Under the pieces are notes generated by a model. That model had not been told where the DNA came from, did no database searches, and saw nothing but the letters and a program-made list of their open reading frames with translations. A stretch of DNA of 64,000 bases from Bradyrhizobium sp. LHD-71 (GTDB lineage: Bacteria; Pseudomonadota; Alphaproteobacteria; Rhizobiales; Xanthobacteraceae): positions 248,001 to 312,000 of the forward strand of contig NZ_JAVIFX010000004.1 in the NCBI RefSeq assembly GCF_031157255.1, given 5' to 3'. Of this stretch, positions 24,994 to 32,341 are shown one piece after another. The translations under genes were made by a program, and so were the position numbers. How positions within the stretch are numbered: the first letter of the stretch is position 1; every line of letters starts with the position of its first letter.

Positions 24994-26241
24994 ATGCGAT
25001 CGGATCCCGGAGCCGTACCCGCCGATGTCGCGAATGCCTGCGCGCATCTTGATGGTGTCGCACCAAGCCGGGCTGCCGACGCGCCGCTTTCCCGCGCCCT
25101 TACCCTGCTTTTCGCTGCTGCGGGCGGCCTCGCCGTCGCCAACGCCTATTTCGCGCATCCGCTGCTCGATGTGATGGCCGACGATCTCGGCCTGCCGCGC
25201 GCGACCGTCGGTCTCGTCGTGGCCGCGACGCAGGTGGGCTACGGGCTCGGGTTGATCCTCCTCGTGCCGGCCGGCGACCTCGTCGATCGCCGCAAGCTGG
25301 TGATCGCGCAGTCCCTCCTGTCAGTTCTCGCGCTTCTTTCGGTCGGCTTCGCCCCGACCGGCGCCGCGCTGCTCGCCGCGATGGCGGCGATGGGCTTCTT
25401 CGCCGTCATCACGCAGGCCTTCGTGGCCTACGCGGCGAGCCTCGCCCGGCCGGACCAGCGCGGCGCAGTGGTCGGCACGGTGACGAGCGGCATCGTCATC
25501 GGCATCCTGCTTGCGCGCACCGTCGCGGGCGCCCTTGCCGACGTCTCCGGCTGGCGCGCCGTCTATTTTCTGTCGGCCGCCCTGACGCTCGCCATCACAG
25601 CAATCCTCGCCCGCGTCCTGCCGGCACAGCCAAAGCAGAGCGAACGCGTGCCCTATCCGCAGCTCATCGGCTCGCTCGTCACGCTCTTCCGCGAGGAATC
25701 GGTGCTGCGCGTCCGCGCCATCCTCGCCATGCTGATCTTTGCCGATGTTACAACATTGCTGACGCCGCTGGTGCTGCCGCTGAGCGCGCCGCCCTATTCG
25801 CTCTCCCACACGATGATCGGCCTCTTCGGCCTTGCCGGAGTTGCGGGGGCGCTCGGCGCCGCCCGGGCCGGACACTGGGCGGACCGAGGGTTCGGACAGC
25901 GCGTCACCGGCATAGCGCTCGCACTCATGCTCGCTGCGTGGCTGCCGATTGCGCTGCTCCCTCACTCCATCCTGTGGCTGATTCTCGGCGTGGTCGTTCT
26001 CGACTTCGGTCTACAGGCGGTGCACGTGACCAACCAGGGCCTCATCTATCGCGTGCGGCCGGAAGCGCAGAGCCGGCTCACTGCCGCCTACATGGTCTTC
26101 TATTCCATCGGCAGCGCATTGGGATCTTCGTCGTCGACGGTCGTCTACGCCCATGCGGGCTGGAGCGGCGTCTGCGTCCTCGGCGCCGCCATCGCCGCGG
26201 CGGCTCTCCTGTTCTGGGCCCTCACGCTACGGCACAGATGA
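24994..26241 (+). CDS. MFS transporter (YnfM/AraJ-like, 12 TMS)
   Basis: 415 residues with 12 membrane helices; NAYFAHPLLDVMADDLG in helix 1 and VPAGDLVDRRKLV (motif A variant) identify the multidrug/efflux type 'YNPLLP' subgroup. Start ATG at 24994 has GGAG 8 bases upstream. Divergent from the HxlR gene with tandem operator sites, it is probably an inducible exporter of the compound the regulator senses. Codon usage is very GC3-rich compared with the flanking toxin locus. Confidence 0.93.
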   Translation: MRSDPGAVPADVANACAHLDGVAPSRAADAPLSRALTLLFAAAGGLAVANAYFAHPLLDVMADDLGLPRATVGLVVAATQVGYGLGLILLVPAGDLVDRRKLVIAQSLLSVLALLSVGFAPTGAALLAAMAAMGFFAVITQAFVAYAASLARPDQRGAVVGTVTSGIVIGILLARTVAGALADVSGWRAVYFLSAALTLAITAILARVLPAQPKQSERVPYPQLIGSLVTLFREESVLRVRAILAMLIFADVTTLLTPLVLPLSAPPYSLSHTMIGLFGLAGVAGALGAARAGHWADRGFGQRVTGIALALMLAAWLPIALLPHSILWLILGVVVLDFGLQAVHVTNQGLIYRVRPEAQSRLTAAYMVFYSIGSALGSSSSTVVYAHAGWSGVCVLGAAIAAAALLFWALTLRHR

Positions 26242-26258
26242 TGGCAAGACCGGTCGGC

Positions 26259-26627
26259 CTATGAAAGCTCCTCGGGCTCCTTGAACAGGAACGTAAGCTG
26301 ATTGGCATCTTCGTCGTTCAATCGTGTCGAGGCGCCGTCCTTTTCGTAGAGCAGGTCAATCTTTCCCTTCGGCCCCTCGGGCTCGATCGCCGCAAGGCCA
26401 TCCAGAACCGCCAGGAAATTGTACGTCGCCTGCCTGGCCGCGAAGTCGACGGCTCGGGCGCACGTGTCTTGATCCTTCGCGCTCAGGCCGTTGAACCACG
26501 CGCTGAGCTCGACCAGTTCGGGATGAGGCCGCCTGCCGGCCGGTTTCCGGAAGGCGTCGATCGTTCCCTTCGCGGCGGCCTTGTAGACGGCAACCTTGAT
26601 GGCGCGAACAAACTCTCTCTGGTTCAT
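26259..26627 (-). CDS. Probable immunity protein for the adjacent nuclease toxin
   Basis: 122 residues, acidic, no signal peptide or membrane segment. Repeated hydrophobic/helical pattern: REFVRAIKVAVYKAAAKGTIDAF, then HPELVELSAWFNGLS and DFAARQATYNFLAVLDGL, then a beta-rich acidic tail (IDLLYEKDGASTRLNDEDANQL). I do not recognise a named family. The ATG at 26627 overlaps the toxin stop by four bases (ATGA), the tight coupling expected of toxin/immunity pairs, and the size and acidity fit an inhibitor of a basic nuclease domain. Assignment rests on context. Confidence 0.65.
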   Translation of the reverse strand: MNQREFVRAIKVAVYKAAAKGTIDAFRKPAGRRPHPELVELSAWFNGLSAKDQDTCARAVDFAARQATYNFLAVLDGLAAIEPEGPKGKIDLLYEKDGASTRLNDEDANQLTFLFKEPEELS

Positions 26628-27598
26628 TTCGCAAACGCTCCTGGGTACAGCTGCCTGTTGAGATCGATCAGCTCGCGCAGGCTGCTGTTCGGAGCGTCAG
26701 TGTAGTTCCGAAGATTGCGGATGTCCCGAGCCAAAAGATCACGGGCGGTGCCGGTATACGGTCCCGTGAGATTGGGGATCGACTGATGCTGGATGGTCGG
26801 AACCGATATGGCCGGCGCCGTTCTTGGACGGTACCCTTGAACAACTTGCCCCATCGCATGCTGCTGACCCGCATGGTGGAGCTGCAAATCGTCCCCGACG
26901 CGAGAGAGCCGTTGCAGGTCGTTGTAACGACCGACCTGGAACGGCGTGACCCCTCTTGCCGCAGCACGAATTCCGCCGATCGCGGCAGCCGCCGCCGTGG
27001 CGGCAGAGGCGCCCGTCGCGGCGGTCCGCGTCGCCGGGAAGCTGTTCGCGACGGACTGGAAGGTGCTGAGCGGAGCATCGCGGAAATTGTCGGCGAGCCT
27101 TCGCAGATCTCCAGGGATCCTGGCGAGCGCGTCCCAACTGTTGGACAGATAATTTCTGAGGCCGTCCTGCCATGATGGCTCCGGCCGGGGCGCAGCGACA
27201 GGCGCCGGATTGGCTGGCGTAGCCGGAGGCACAGGCGGGGACGATACAGGCGCTGGTGGTGCAGGTGCAGGTGCAGGCGGCGCCGGCGGTGCTGCAGACG
27301 CAGGCTGCGGGGGCGGAATGAACACCTCCGGCTCCGGCAGGGCGATAACGGGTGGCGGGGCGGGCAGTGGCGGTGGGACGACCGGCAGAGGCGGCGGTCC
27401 GATCGCGCGCATCTGCTCGATCGTCGCGTCGATCTGCTGCGACAAACCGTTCACCGCGGCGCTCATCTGCGCGTTCGTCGCCTGAAATCCAGCAATGACG
27501 TCGCCAAACGAGCCATCGCCCGGCAATGGATCGTCCGGCGTGACCACGATTGGCGGAAGCTCGATGGTGGCGGTTGAACCTGTGCTGCCGATGTCCAT
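26624..27598 (-). CDS. Proline-rich polymorphic-toxin-like protein with C-terminal HNH-type nuclease domain
   Basis: 324 residues. Layout: short N-terminal segment with IELPPIVVTPDDP (11-23); a helical stretch, residues 30-66; a Pro/Ala linker, 68-142 (many PPxP runs); an amphipathic region, 143-190; an Ala/Gly segment, 192-215, that could insert in a membrane; and a compact C-terminal domain, 216-324, with LQLHHAGQQHAMG (His241, His242, His247), His271, and ARDLLARDIRNLRNYT. The LHH cluster resembles the LHH/AHH/WHH nuclease toxins of the HNH (ENDO VII) superfamily. ATG at 27598 has GAGGAG six bases upstream. No secretion signal, PAAR or Rhs repeats; the delivery route is not evident. Confidence 0.75.
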   Translation of the reverse strand: MDIGSTGSTATIELPPIVVTPDDPLPGDGSFGDVIAGFQATNAQMSAAVNGLSQQIDATIEQMRAIGPPPLPVVPPPLPAPPPVIALPEPEVFIPPPQPASAAPPAPPAPAPAPPAPVSSPPVPPATPANPAPVAAPRPEPSWQDGLRNYLSNSWDALARIPGDLRRLADNFRDAPLSTFQSVANSFPATRTAATGASAATAAAAAIGGIRAAARGVTPFQVGRYNDLQRLSRVGDDLQLHHAGQQHAMGQVVQGYRPRTAPAISVPTIQHQSIPNLTGPYTGTARDLLARDIRNLRNYTDAPNSSLRELIDLNRQLYPGAFAK

Positions 27599-27814
27599 GA
27601 AACGCTCCTCAAAGTGCGTTTGACGATCGTGCCCCTCGGGGAGTGCTCGCTGCCCCTTGGCCTCGAAGATCGTCGCGCCGCCTGACGAGAAGCTGTCAGG
27701 CGAGAACACGAGCTCCCTGTGCGCGATGACGGTGTTTTGAGATTCCTGCGATGGACTTCCCGCACGACCGGCGGGATTTTCGAATTCAATGCACGCATAT
27801 GCTCAGGAGCTGCG

Positions 27815-28705
27815 ATGGCCCGTCCCCTCTGCATCATTGGTGCACCTTCGAGCGCCGGCGCCTATGCGCCGGGACAGGAAAAGGCCCCGGCGGTTTTCCG
27901 GCGTCATGGGCTGCTTTCGACACTGGCGAAATCCGGCCACCGCGTAGACGACCTGGGAGATGTGCCAGGCTTCCGCTGGCGACCCGATCCGCAGCGGCCG
28001 AAATCCATGAATCTTGCTGCTGTCCGGCAGGCCGCAGCAGCCGTGGCCGAGAAGGTGGCAGAGGCTCTGGCCGGCGACGCCGCAGCACTTGTGCTCGGCG
28101 GTGACTGCACCGTCGAACTTGGGACTGTCGCCGGCGCGCTCCGCGGTGAGCATTCGGTCGGGCTGATCTACATCGATCTCGACGTCGATCTGAACGCCCC
28201 AAAGACAAGCGACGGCGCGCTCGACTGGACCGGCACCGCGCACCTGCTCGACCTGCCGGGCACCGAAGCCGAACTGAGCGGGCTTGGCCCGCGCCGGCCG
28301 ATGCTTGCGCCGGCCGATATTCTGTACTTCGCCGCTGACAACATCACGCCGCCCGAGGCGGAGGTGATGCGCGCGCTGGACCTGAAGCAGATTGCGCTCG
28401 CGGACGTCAAAGCGGATCCGGTCGGCGCAGCCAGACACGCGGTGGCCTGGGGCGCGCGATACAACCGGCTTCTGATCCATCTCGATGTCGATGTGCTGGC
28501 CTTCACCGATTTCCCGATTGCGGAGAATGTTCGCCGCTGCGAAAGCTTGAGCTTCGACGCACTTTCGGTGGCGCTGGCGCAGCTGCTTTCAGCGGCGAAC
28601 TGGCGCGCCCTGACGGTGACAGAGGTCAATCCTGATCACGCACCCGATGAGCGAGAGATGTTCGATCGCCTCATCTTGATGCTGTCGCAAGCGTTGCCGG
28701 TGTAA
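27815..28705 (+). CDS. Arginase/agmatinase-family protein with altered metal ligands
   Basis: 296 residues of the ureohydrolase fold. The three metal motifs are recognisable but changed: GGDHS is GGDC (95-98), DAHxD is DLDVD (Asp121, Asp123, Asp125), and DxDxxDP is HLDVDVLAF. His residues of the Mn cluster are thus Cys and Asp. A subfamily of arginase-like proteins shares GGDC and DxDAD-type motifs, so this is probably a divergent hydrolase rather than a decayed arginase. Start ATG at 27815 has GGAG upstream. Its substrate is not evident; the toxin locus lies divergently upstream. Confidence 0.8.
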   Translation: MARPLCIIGAPSSAGAYAPGQEKAPAVFRRHGLLSTLAKSGHRVDDLGDVPGFRWRPDPQRPKSMNLAAVRQAAAAVAEKVAEALAGDAAALVLGGDCTVELGTVAGALRGEHSVGLIYIDLDVDLNAPKTSDGALDWTGTAHLLDLPGTEAELSGLGPRRPMLAPADILYFAADNITPPEAEVMRALDLKQIALADVKADPVGAARHAVAWGARYNRLLIHLDVDVLAFTDFPIAENVRRCESLSFDALSVALAQLLSAANWRALTVTEVNPDHAPDEREMFDRLILMLSQALPV

Positions 28706-28761
28706 GCCTTCCGCGCGCCGCAAGCGGATTGGTGCGACGACCGAGACAGAGATGCAGGCCA

Positions 28762-29118
28762 ATGAGCTCGACATCGCGGCCGTTCGAAAGAGACCGCGTA
28801 ACCCCCGCGCTGCTGGCGTCATGGTCTTCGATGACCAGCGAACAATGGCTGGCCAGCAATCCCGCGCGCGGCCAGTGCAACGTGACGGCGCTGCTTCTGA
28901 ACGAGTTCTTCGGCGGCGATATCTTGAAGACGCCGCTCGCCGAAGGCGACCACTTTTACAATCGCATCGATGGCCGGCGAATTGACCTGACAGAGAGCCA
29001 GTTTGCGACACCGGCAAGCTATCTCGATATTGACTCTGATCGAGATGAAGCGCTCGCCGGCACGTCAGCCGCCAGATACGAGACCCTGAAGGCAGCGTTT
29101 ATTCGGCATTTCAGATAG
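28762..29118 (+). CDS. YunG-like protein
   Basis: 118 residues. The segment PARGQCNVTALLLNEFFGGDILKTPL followed by HFYNRIDGRRIDLTESQF fits the YunG family, small proteins with a conserved QC...T(A/L) and NR...(I/L)DLT pattern, suggestive of a papain/transglutaminase-like core (Cys and His present), but no activity is established that I can cite. ATG at 28762 was chosen over GTG at 28729. Follows the arginase-like gene by 56 bp on the same strand. Confidence 0.7.
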   Translation: MSSTSRPFERDRVTPALLASWSSMTSEQWLASNPARGQCNVTALLLNEFFGGDILKTPLAEGDHFYNRIDGRRIDLTESQFATPASYLDIDSDRDEALAGTSAARYETLKAAFIRHFR

Positions 29119-29171
29119 CCAGATCACGCCACAGCGCGCGATCGAAGCGCAGTCCTACCGCTTTCGGCTGA

Positions 29172-29615
29172 TTAAAGATCGGTCCGCTCTTCGGAGATGT
29201 CGCGGCGCTTTTCCATATTGAAGCGCCCGGCATAGATCGGCCGGCCGCCGGTGGTCGGGCCGGGATACTGCACGATCAGGATATCGCCCCCTGTCGCCGT
29301 TTCGAACTTGCCCTCAAAATGCGGATCCGGATGAAAGATCATCGTTCCCGGCGTGTAGAGATTGTCGTCGATCCGGAATTCGCCGGAGAGGATGTACCAG
29401 ACCTGAGCGAAATCGTGATTGTGAAGCGGATGATGGGCGCCGGGCTCGAGCCGCAGAATGCCTGCGTTCGGCTCCGTCGGCCGTTCGGGCCGCGGATGAA
29501 ACAGCATCTTGCCGGTCTCACCCGGCCAACGAATGGTCTCCCACTCGACGTCGTCGATGTGCTTCGCTTCGTACGGCAGATGCCCGCCGCGCGCAGATGG
29601 CGTCATGGTTTGCAT
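29172..29615 (-). CDS. Cupin-domain protein
   Basis: 147 residues, single beta-barrel cupin: motif 1 GAHHPLHNHDFAQVWYILSGE provides His/Glu metal ligands (PLHNH ... E), motif 2 is around PGTMIFHPDPHFEGKFET. Start ATG at 29615 with AGGGAGG six bases upstream; ATG at 29621 would overlap the upstream stop but sits against the ribosome site. Immediately downstream of an XRE-cupin regulator, probably its target in one operon. Likely a small-molecule dioxygenase, isomerase or binding protein. Confidence 0.85.
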   Translation of the reverse strand: MQTMTPSARGGHLPYEAKHIDDVEWETIRWPGETGKMLFHPRPERPTEPNAGILRLEPGAHHPLHNHDFAQVWYILSGEFRIDDNLYTPGTMIFHPDPHFEGKFETATGGDILIVQYPGPTTGGRPIYAGRFNMEKRRDISEERTDL

Positions 29616-29617
29616 CG

Positions 29618-30295
29618 TCATCCTCCCTGGCTCGTCTTGCCCTTGCCGGATCTCGTCGAGGTCGCGGCGCCCGGCACGCGCCACCAGTCGAAATGCTCGC
29701 TTCTTCCGGACGATCTGGCTTCGGAAGATTTGGCGACCACCATCAGAATCCGCGCTTCGTCATCGCCGACGTTATCGGCGCGGTGCGGTAGCTCGGAGTT
29801 CAGGAAAATGCCTTCGCCCGCGGCCAGCTCGAAAACTTCCGCGCCGACATGAAAGCGGATGCGGCCGCTGATGACGTAGCAATATTCCTGCCCCGGATGC
29901 GACACCATCAGATCCATGCGGTTCTTCCGCGGGAAGAGCAGGTGAAAGACCTCAAGATCGTCATTGGGCATGCCGCCGGCGAACAACTGCCAGCGATAAC
30001 CGGTGCTTGGAACGCTTCGACTCTCGGCGACGTCGCCGTGGCGATGCACGGTGACGTCACTGCGAAGCTGGCCGGACGGATTGGCGAAGAGTTCACTGAC
30101 TCCAATGTCGAGCGCTTCTGCAATCTGGATCAGATTTGCGACGGAGCTGGAGACCTGACCGCGCTCGAGGCGCGAGACGAATGCATCGGAAAGTCCTGTC
30201 GCGTCGGCCAATTCCTTCAGTTTCATGCCCCGCGCTTCCCGCAATGCGCGGATGTGGGCACCGAGCCGCGCCAAGGCCTCGTCATGAATTTTCAT
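29618..30295 (-). CDS. XRE family regulator with C-terminal cupin sensor domain
   Basis: 225 residues: helix-turn-helix (LGAHIRALREARGMKLKELADATGLSDAFVSRLERGQ) at 10-50 and a cupin_2 domain at about 105-190 (HPGQEYCYVISGRIRFHVG ... LNSELPHRADN). This is the PuuR/SutR-type architecture that regulates amine, sulphur or amino-acid metabolism. The C-terminal tail (WWRVPGAATSTRSGKG) is basic. It lies 2 bp before the cupin gene; a palindrome 40 bp upstream of its start is probably its own operator. Confidence 0.93.
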   Translation of the reverse strand: MKIHDEALARLGAHIRALREARGMKLKELADATGLSDAFVSRLERGQVSSSVANLIQIAEALDIGVSELFANPSGQLRSDVTVHRHGDVAESRSVPSTGYRWQLFAGGMPNDDLEVFHLLFPRKNRMDLMVSHPGQEYCYVISGRIRFHVGAEVFELAAGEGIFLNSELPHRADNVGDDEARILMVVAKSSEARSSGRSEHFDWWRVPGAATSTRSGKGKTSQGG

Positions 30296-30334
30296 GAGGA
30301 TGATGGTCTCAAGGATTTACTTATGGGTCAAGAA

Positions 30335-30355
30335 AAATTGCTCAGTAAGCAATTT
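30335..30355. promoter_or_regulatory. Candidate operator of the XRE-cupin regulator
   Basis: Arms AAATTGCT (30335-30342) and AGCAATTT (30348-30355) with a 5-base spacer, 40 bp upstream of the regulator's ATG. The core TTGCT-N5-AGCAA is a compact dimer site of the size bound by XRE-cupin proteins. Confidence 0.5.
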
Positions 30356-30479
30356 CTCTTTCGACAGTCTGAGGTTTTATTGCGAATCGGCACGCGGGCG
30401 AGCTTCTGAGTTTGCGTATCGTGCAATTTGCGCAGAATGCCGAGTCATGCCTGCCGACATGACAAACTTGACGATTGCG

Positions 30480-30508
30480 ATTCATGCAACATACGATGTT
30501 GCATGAAT
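30480..30508. promoter_or_regulatory. 29-bp perfect palindrome over the methyltransferase promoter
   Basis: Thirteen-base arms (left arm ATTCATGCAACAT) flank ACG, ending 50 bases before the methyltransferase start. A TTGACG box at 30468-30473 and a TACGAT box at 30492-30497, 18 bases apart, form a plausible sigma-70 promoter with its -10 inside the palindrome, the expected geometry for a repressor site. Confidence 0.6.
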
Positions 30509-30558
30509 TCTGATCGCAAACTTTTACGCCTTCTTCCAGTCCGGCACGCGTTGGCAGC

Positions 30559-31242
30559 ATGAGCGAGCAGCTATCCCCTTTCTCCAATCCCGAGGCGGTG
30601 GCTCGTTACGCCGACGGACCGCCGCGGATCGTGCCCGGGTACAGCGCCATGCAACGGATGACGACGCTTCTGCTTGCGGAACGCGTGCCGGAAAACGGGA
30701 CGGTGCTGGTTCTCGGCGCCGGAGGCGGGCTGGAGTTGAAGGAATTTGCAGAGGCCCATCGCGGCTGGACCTTCGACGGCATCGATCCATCTGCCGAAAT
30801 GCTGAAACTCGCAGAACGGACGCTCGGACCGTTCGAGTCGCGCGTGTCTTTGCATCAAGGATATGTCGACAGCGCACGGGAAGGTCCGTTCGACGCCGCG
30901 ACCTGCATCCTCACCGCGCATTTCATGAGCCCGGAGGAGCGGCAGCGCACGGCTATCGAAATCCGTCGACGCCTCAGGCCCGGCGCTCCCTACGTGAGCG
31001 CCCATTTGTGCATTCCACGAGGTCAAGGCGATCGAGCACTCTGGCTGTCACGATACGCAGCCTTCGCAATCGCCAACGGCATTGAGCCTGGCCAAGTTGC
31101 GAACGGTCGCACGGCCATCGAGACGAAAACACACGTTCTCACACCGGAGGAGGACGAAGCGATCCTCCATGCGGCCGGATTTTCGAATGTCAGCCTGTTC
31201 TATGCCGCCTTCACCTTCCGTGGCTGGGTGGCCTATGCCTGA
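30559..31242 (+). CDS. Class I SAM-dependent methyltransferase
   Basis: 227 residues. Motif I VLVLGAGGGLELKEFA (about 48-63), strand 2 acidic end FDGIDPSAEML, and post-I FDAATCILTAHFMSPEE fit the Methyltransf_25/UbiE-like group of small-molecule methyltransferases. The N-terminal FSNPEAVARYADGPPRIVPG is typical of members that act on hydrophobic or aromatic acceptors. Strongly palindromic promoter region suggests dedicated regulation, yet no TetR-type gene is adjacent, so the regulator is elsewhere or is the upstream XRE-cupin protein. Confidence 0.88.
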   Translation: MSEQLSPFSNPEAVARYADGPPRIVPGYSAMQRMTTLLLAERVPENGTVLVLGAGGGLELKEFAEAHRGWTFDGIDPSAEMLKLAERTLGPFESRVSLHQGYVDSAREGPFDAATCILTAHFMSPEERQRTAIEIRRRLRPGAPYVSAHLCIPRGQGDRALWLSRYAAFAIANGIEPGQVANGRTAIETKTHVLTPEEDEAILHAAGFSNVSLFYAAFTFRGWVAYA

Positions 31243-31276
31243 TGGGGCCGATGTCGGCGAAGCGGACCGGGCGTGA

Positions 31277-31343
31277 TCTTGCGCGATGATCGCTCGGAGA
31301 CTGTCGGACAGTCTGCGCAGCCGGTCCAACGCGCGATCGTAGT
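31277..31343 (-). pseudogene. Ghost of the 3' end of a nucleotidyltransferase gene
   Basis: This 67-bp segment matches 35104-35170, inside the intact nucleotidyltransferase gene, with 7 mismatches (about 90% identity) in the same orientation. It translates on the minus strand as DRALDRLRRLSDSLRAIIAQD, against DRALERLRGLSNSLRTIIAQD in the intact protein. The similarity stops exactly at the phnA stop codon. It is a leftover of a second copy removed by deletion or replacement. Confidence 0.75.
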
Positions 31344-31642
31344 CAGCGCTTGCGCACGAATTCTGTGCGCAACACCAGGCCCTTGATCGTTTCGTGGCGG
31401 CAGTCGATTTCTTCCGGGTTGTCCGTGAGCCGGATCGACCTGATGATCGTCCCCTGCTTGAGCGTCTGGCCGGCGCCTTTGACCTTGAGATCCTTGATCA
31501 GGATGACCGAGTCTCCGTTTGCGAGAACGTTACCGGATGCGTCGCGGACCTCAGCCGCCTTGGCTTTCTCCGCAGCGATTTCAGAAGCGGGCCGCCACTC
31601 GCCAGTCACCTCATCATAGAGGAAGTCGTCCTGACCGTTCAT
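31343..31642 (-). CDS. PhnA/YjdM-like protein lacking the zinc ribbon
   Basis: 99 residues. The C-terminal PhnA domain is complete (GDSVILIKDLKVKGAGQTLKQG, then RLTDNPEEIDCRHETIKGLVLRTEFVRK), but the N-terminal CxxC zinc ribbon of E. coli YjdM is replaced by a short MNGQDDFLYDEVTGEW segment without Cys. PhnA is not part of C-P lyase; the family's role is unsettled. Start ATG at 31642 has AGG upstream. Its stop codon abuts the nucleotidyltransferase ghost. Confidence 0.88.
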   Translation of the reverse strand: MNGQDDFLYDEVTGEWRPASEIAAEKAKAAEVRDASGNVLANGDSVILIKDLKVKGAGQTLKQGTIIRSIRLTDNPEEIDCRHETIKGLVLRTEFVRKR

Positions 31643-31904
31643 ATCTATCCTGCAGGCTGTTTTCGCTACGCTGTGATCTCGCCGACGCGTTGCAAGAAAG
31701 TCTTTGCAAGCAACTGGCGCGCCCGCGTAGATGAAACTGATAACTATGTCTCCGCAGGAGCGCAATGATAGTACCGCCACTGACCCGCGGTCGCGTCCGC
31801 GAGTATCGAAGGCTCACCGAATCCGCTATGGTCGACTGTAGAGCAATCGGTGTGTCAACCGCATATTGATGCGGTTGGAGTTTTGGTACGCGCGGGCAGC
31901 CTAG

Positions 31905-32210
31905 TTACGTCACCGGCGGCTTCCCATGCGTCCTGCGCGCTGAAATGGCGAATGCCAGTACCAATCCGTTCAGGATGCCAGCCACTGTGCACATGACAGT
32001 GATTGCTAACGCTCCCGAAGCAATGCCATAGGCGACCCAGAGAAGATTGCCTGCCGCAAGCATGGTGTTTCGGCTGATCGGCTCCGCAGCAGCCACATCG
32101 GGGCGACGCATGATCTCCCAGACGCGTGGAAGAGCAGAGACAGCGATCATCCCGCCGGCACAGAAACCGAGCAATTCCGTTAAAACAGCTTCACTTATTG
32201 GCAAGGTCAT
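31905..32210 (-). CDS. SemiSWEET-type (PQ-loop) sugar transporter-like protein
   Basis: 101 residues with three membrane helices (GFCAGGMIAVSALPRVWEIM, ML AAGNLLWVAYGIASGAL, VMCTVAGILNGLVLAFAI) in the order of bacterial SemiSWEETs, which are about 90-100 residues and dimerise to form a sugar uniporter. The Pro of SALPRV matches the PQ-loop Pro, with Arg in place of Gln. Start ATG at 32210. It diverges from the formyltransferase gene across 131 bp. Sugar specificity cannot be inferred. Confidence 0.75.
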   Translation of the reverse strand: MTLPISEAVLTELLGFCAGGMIAVSALPRVWEIMRRPDVAAAEPISRNTMLAAGNLLWVAYGIASGALAITVMCTVAGILNGLVLAFAISARRTHGKPPVT

Positions 32211-32341
32211 GCCGAGCACCTCTCTTCCCAGAGATACGCGCCCGCGGAAAATTGCAAACCGCACAACAGCACCGTGTCATACTCGATATGCTCGGTCCTT
32301 CCGAGACTATTTAAACGGAGATCAAAACAAGGGACAATTTT

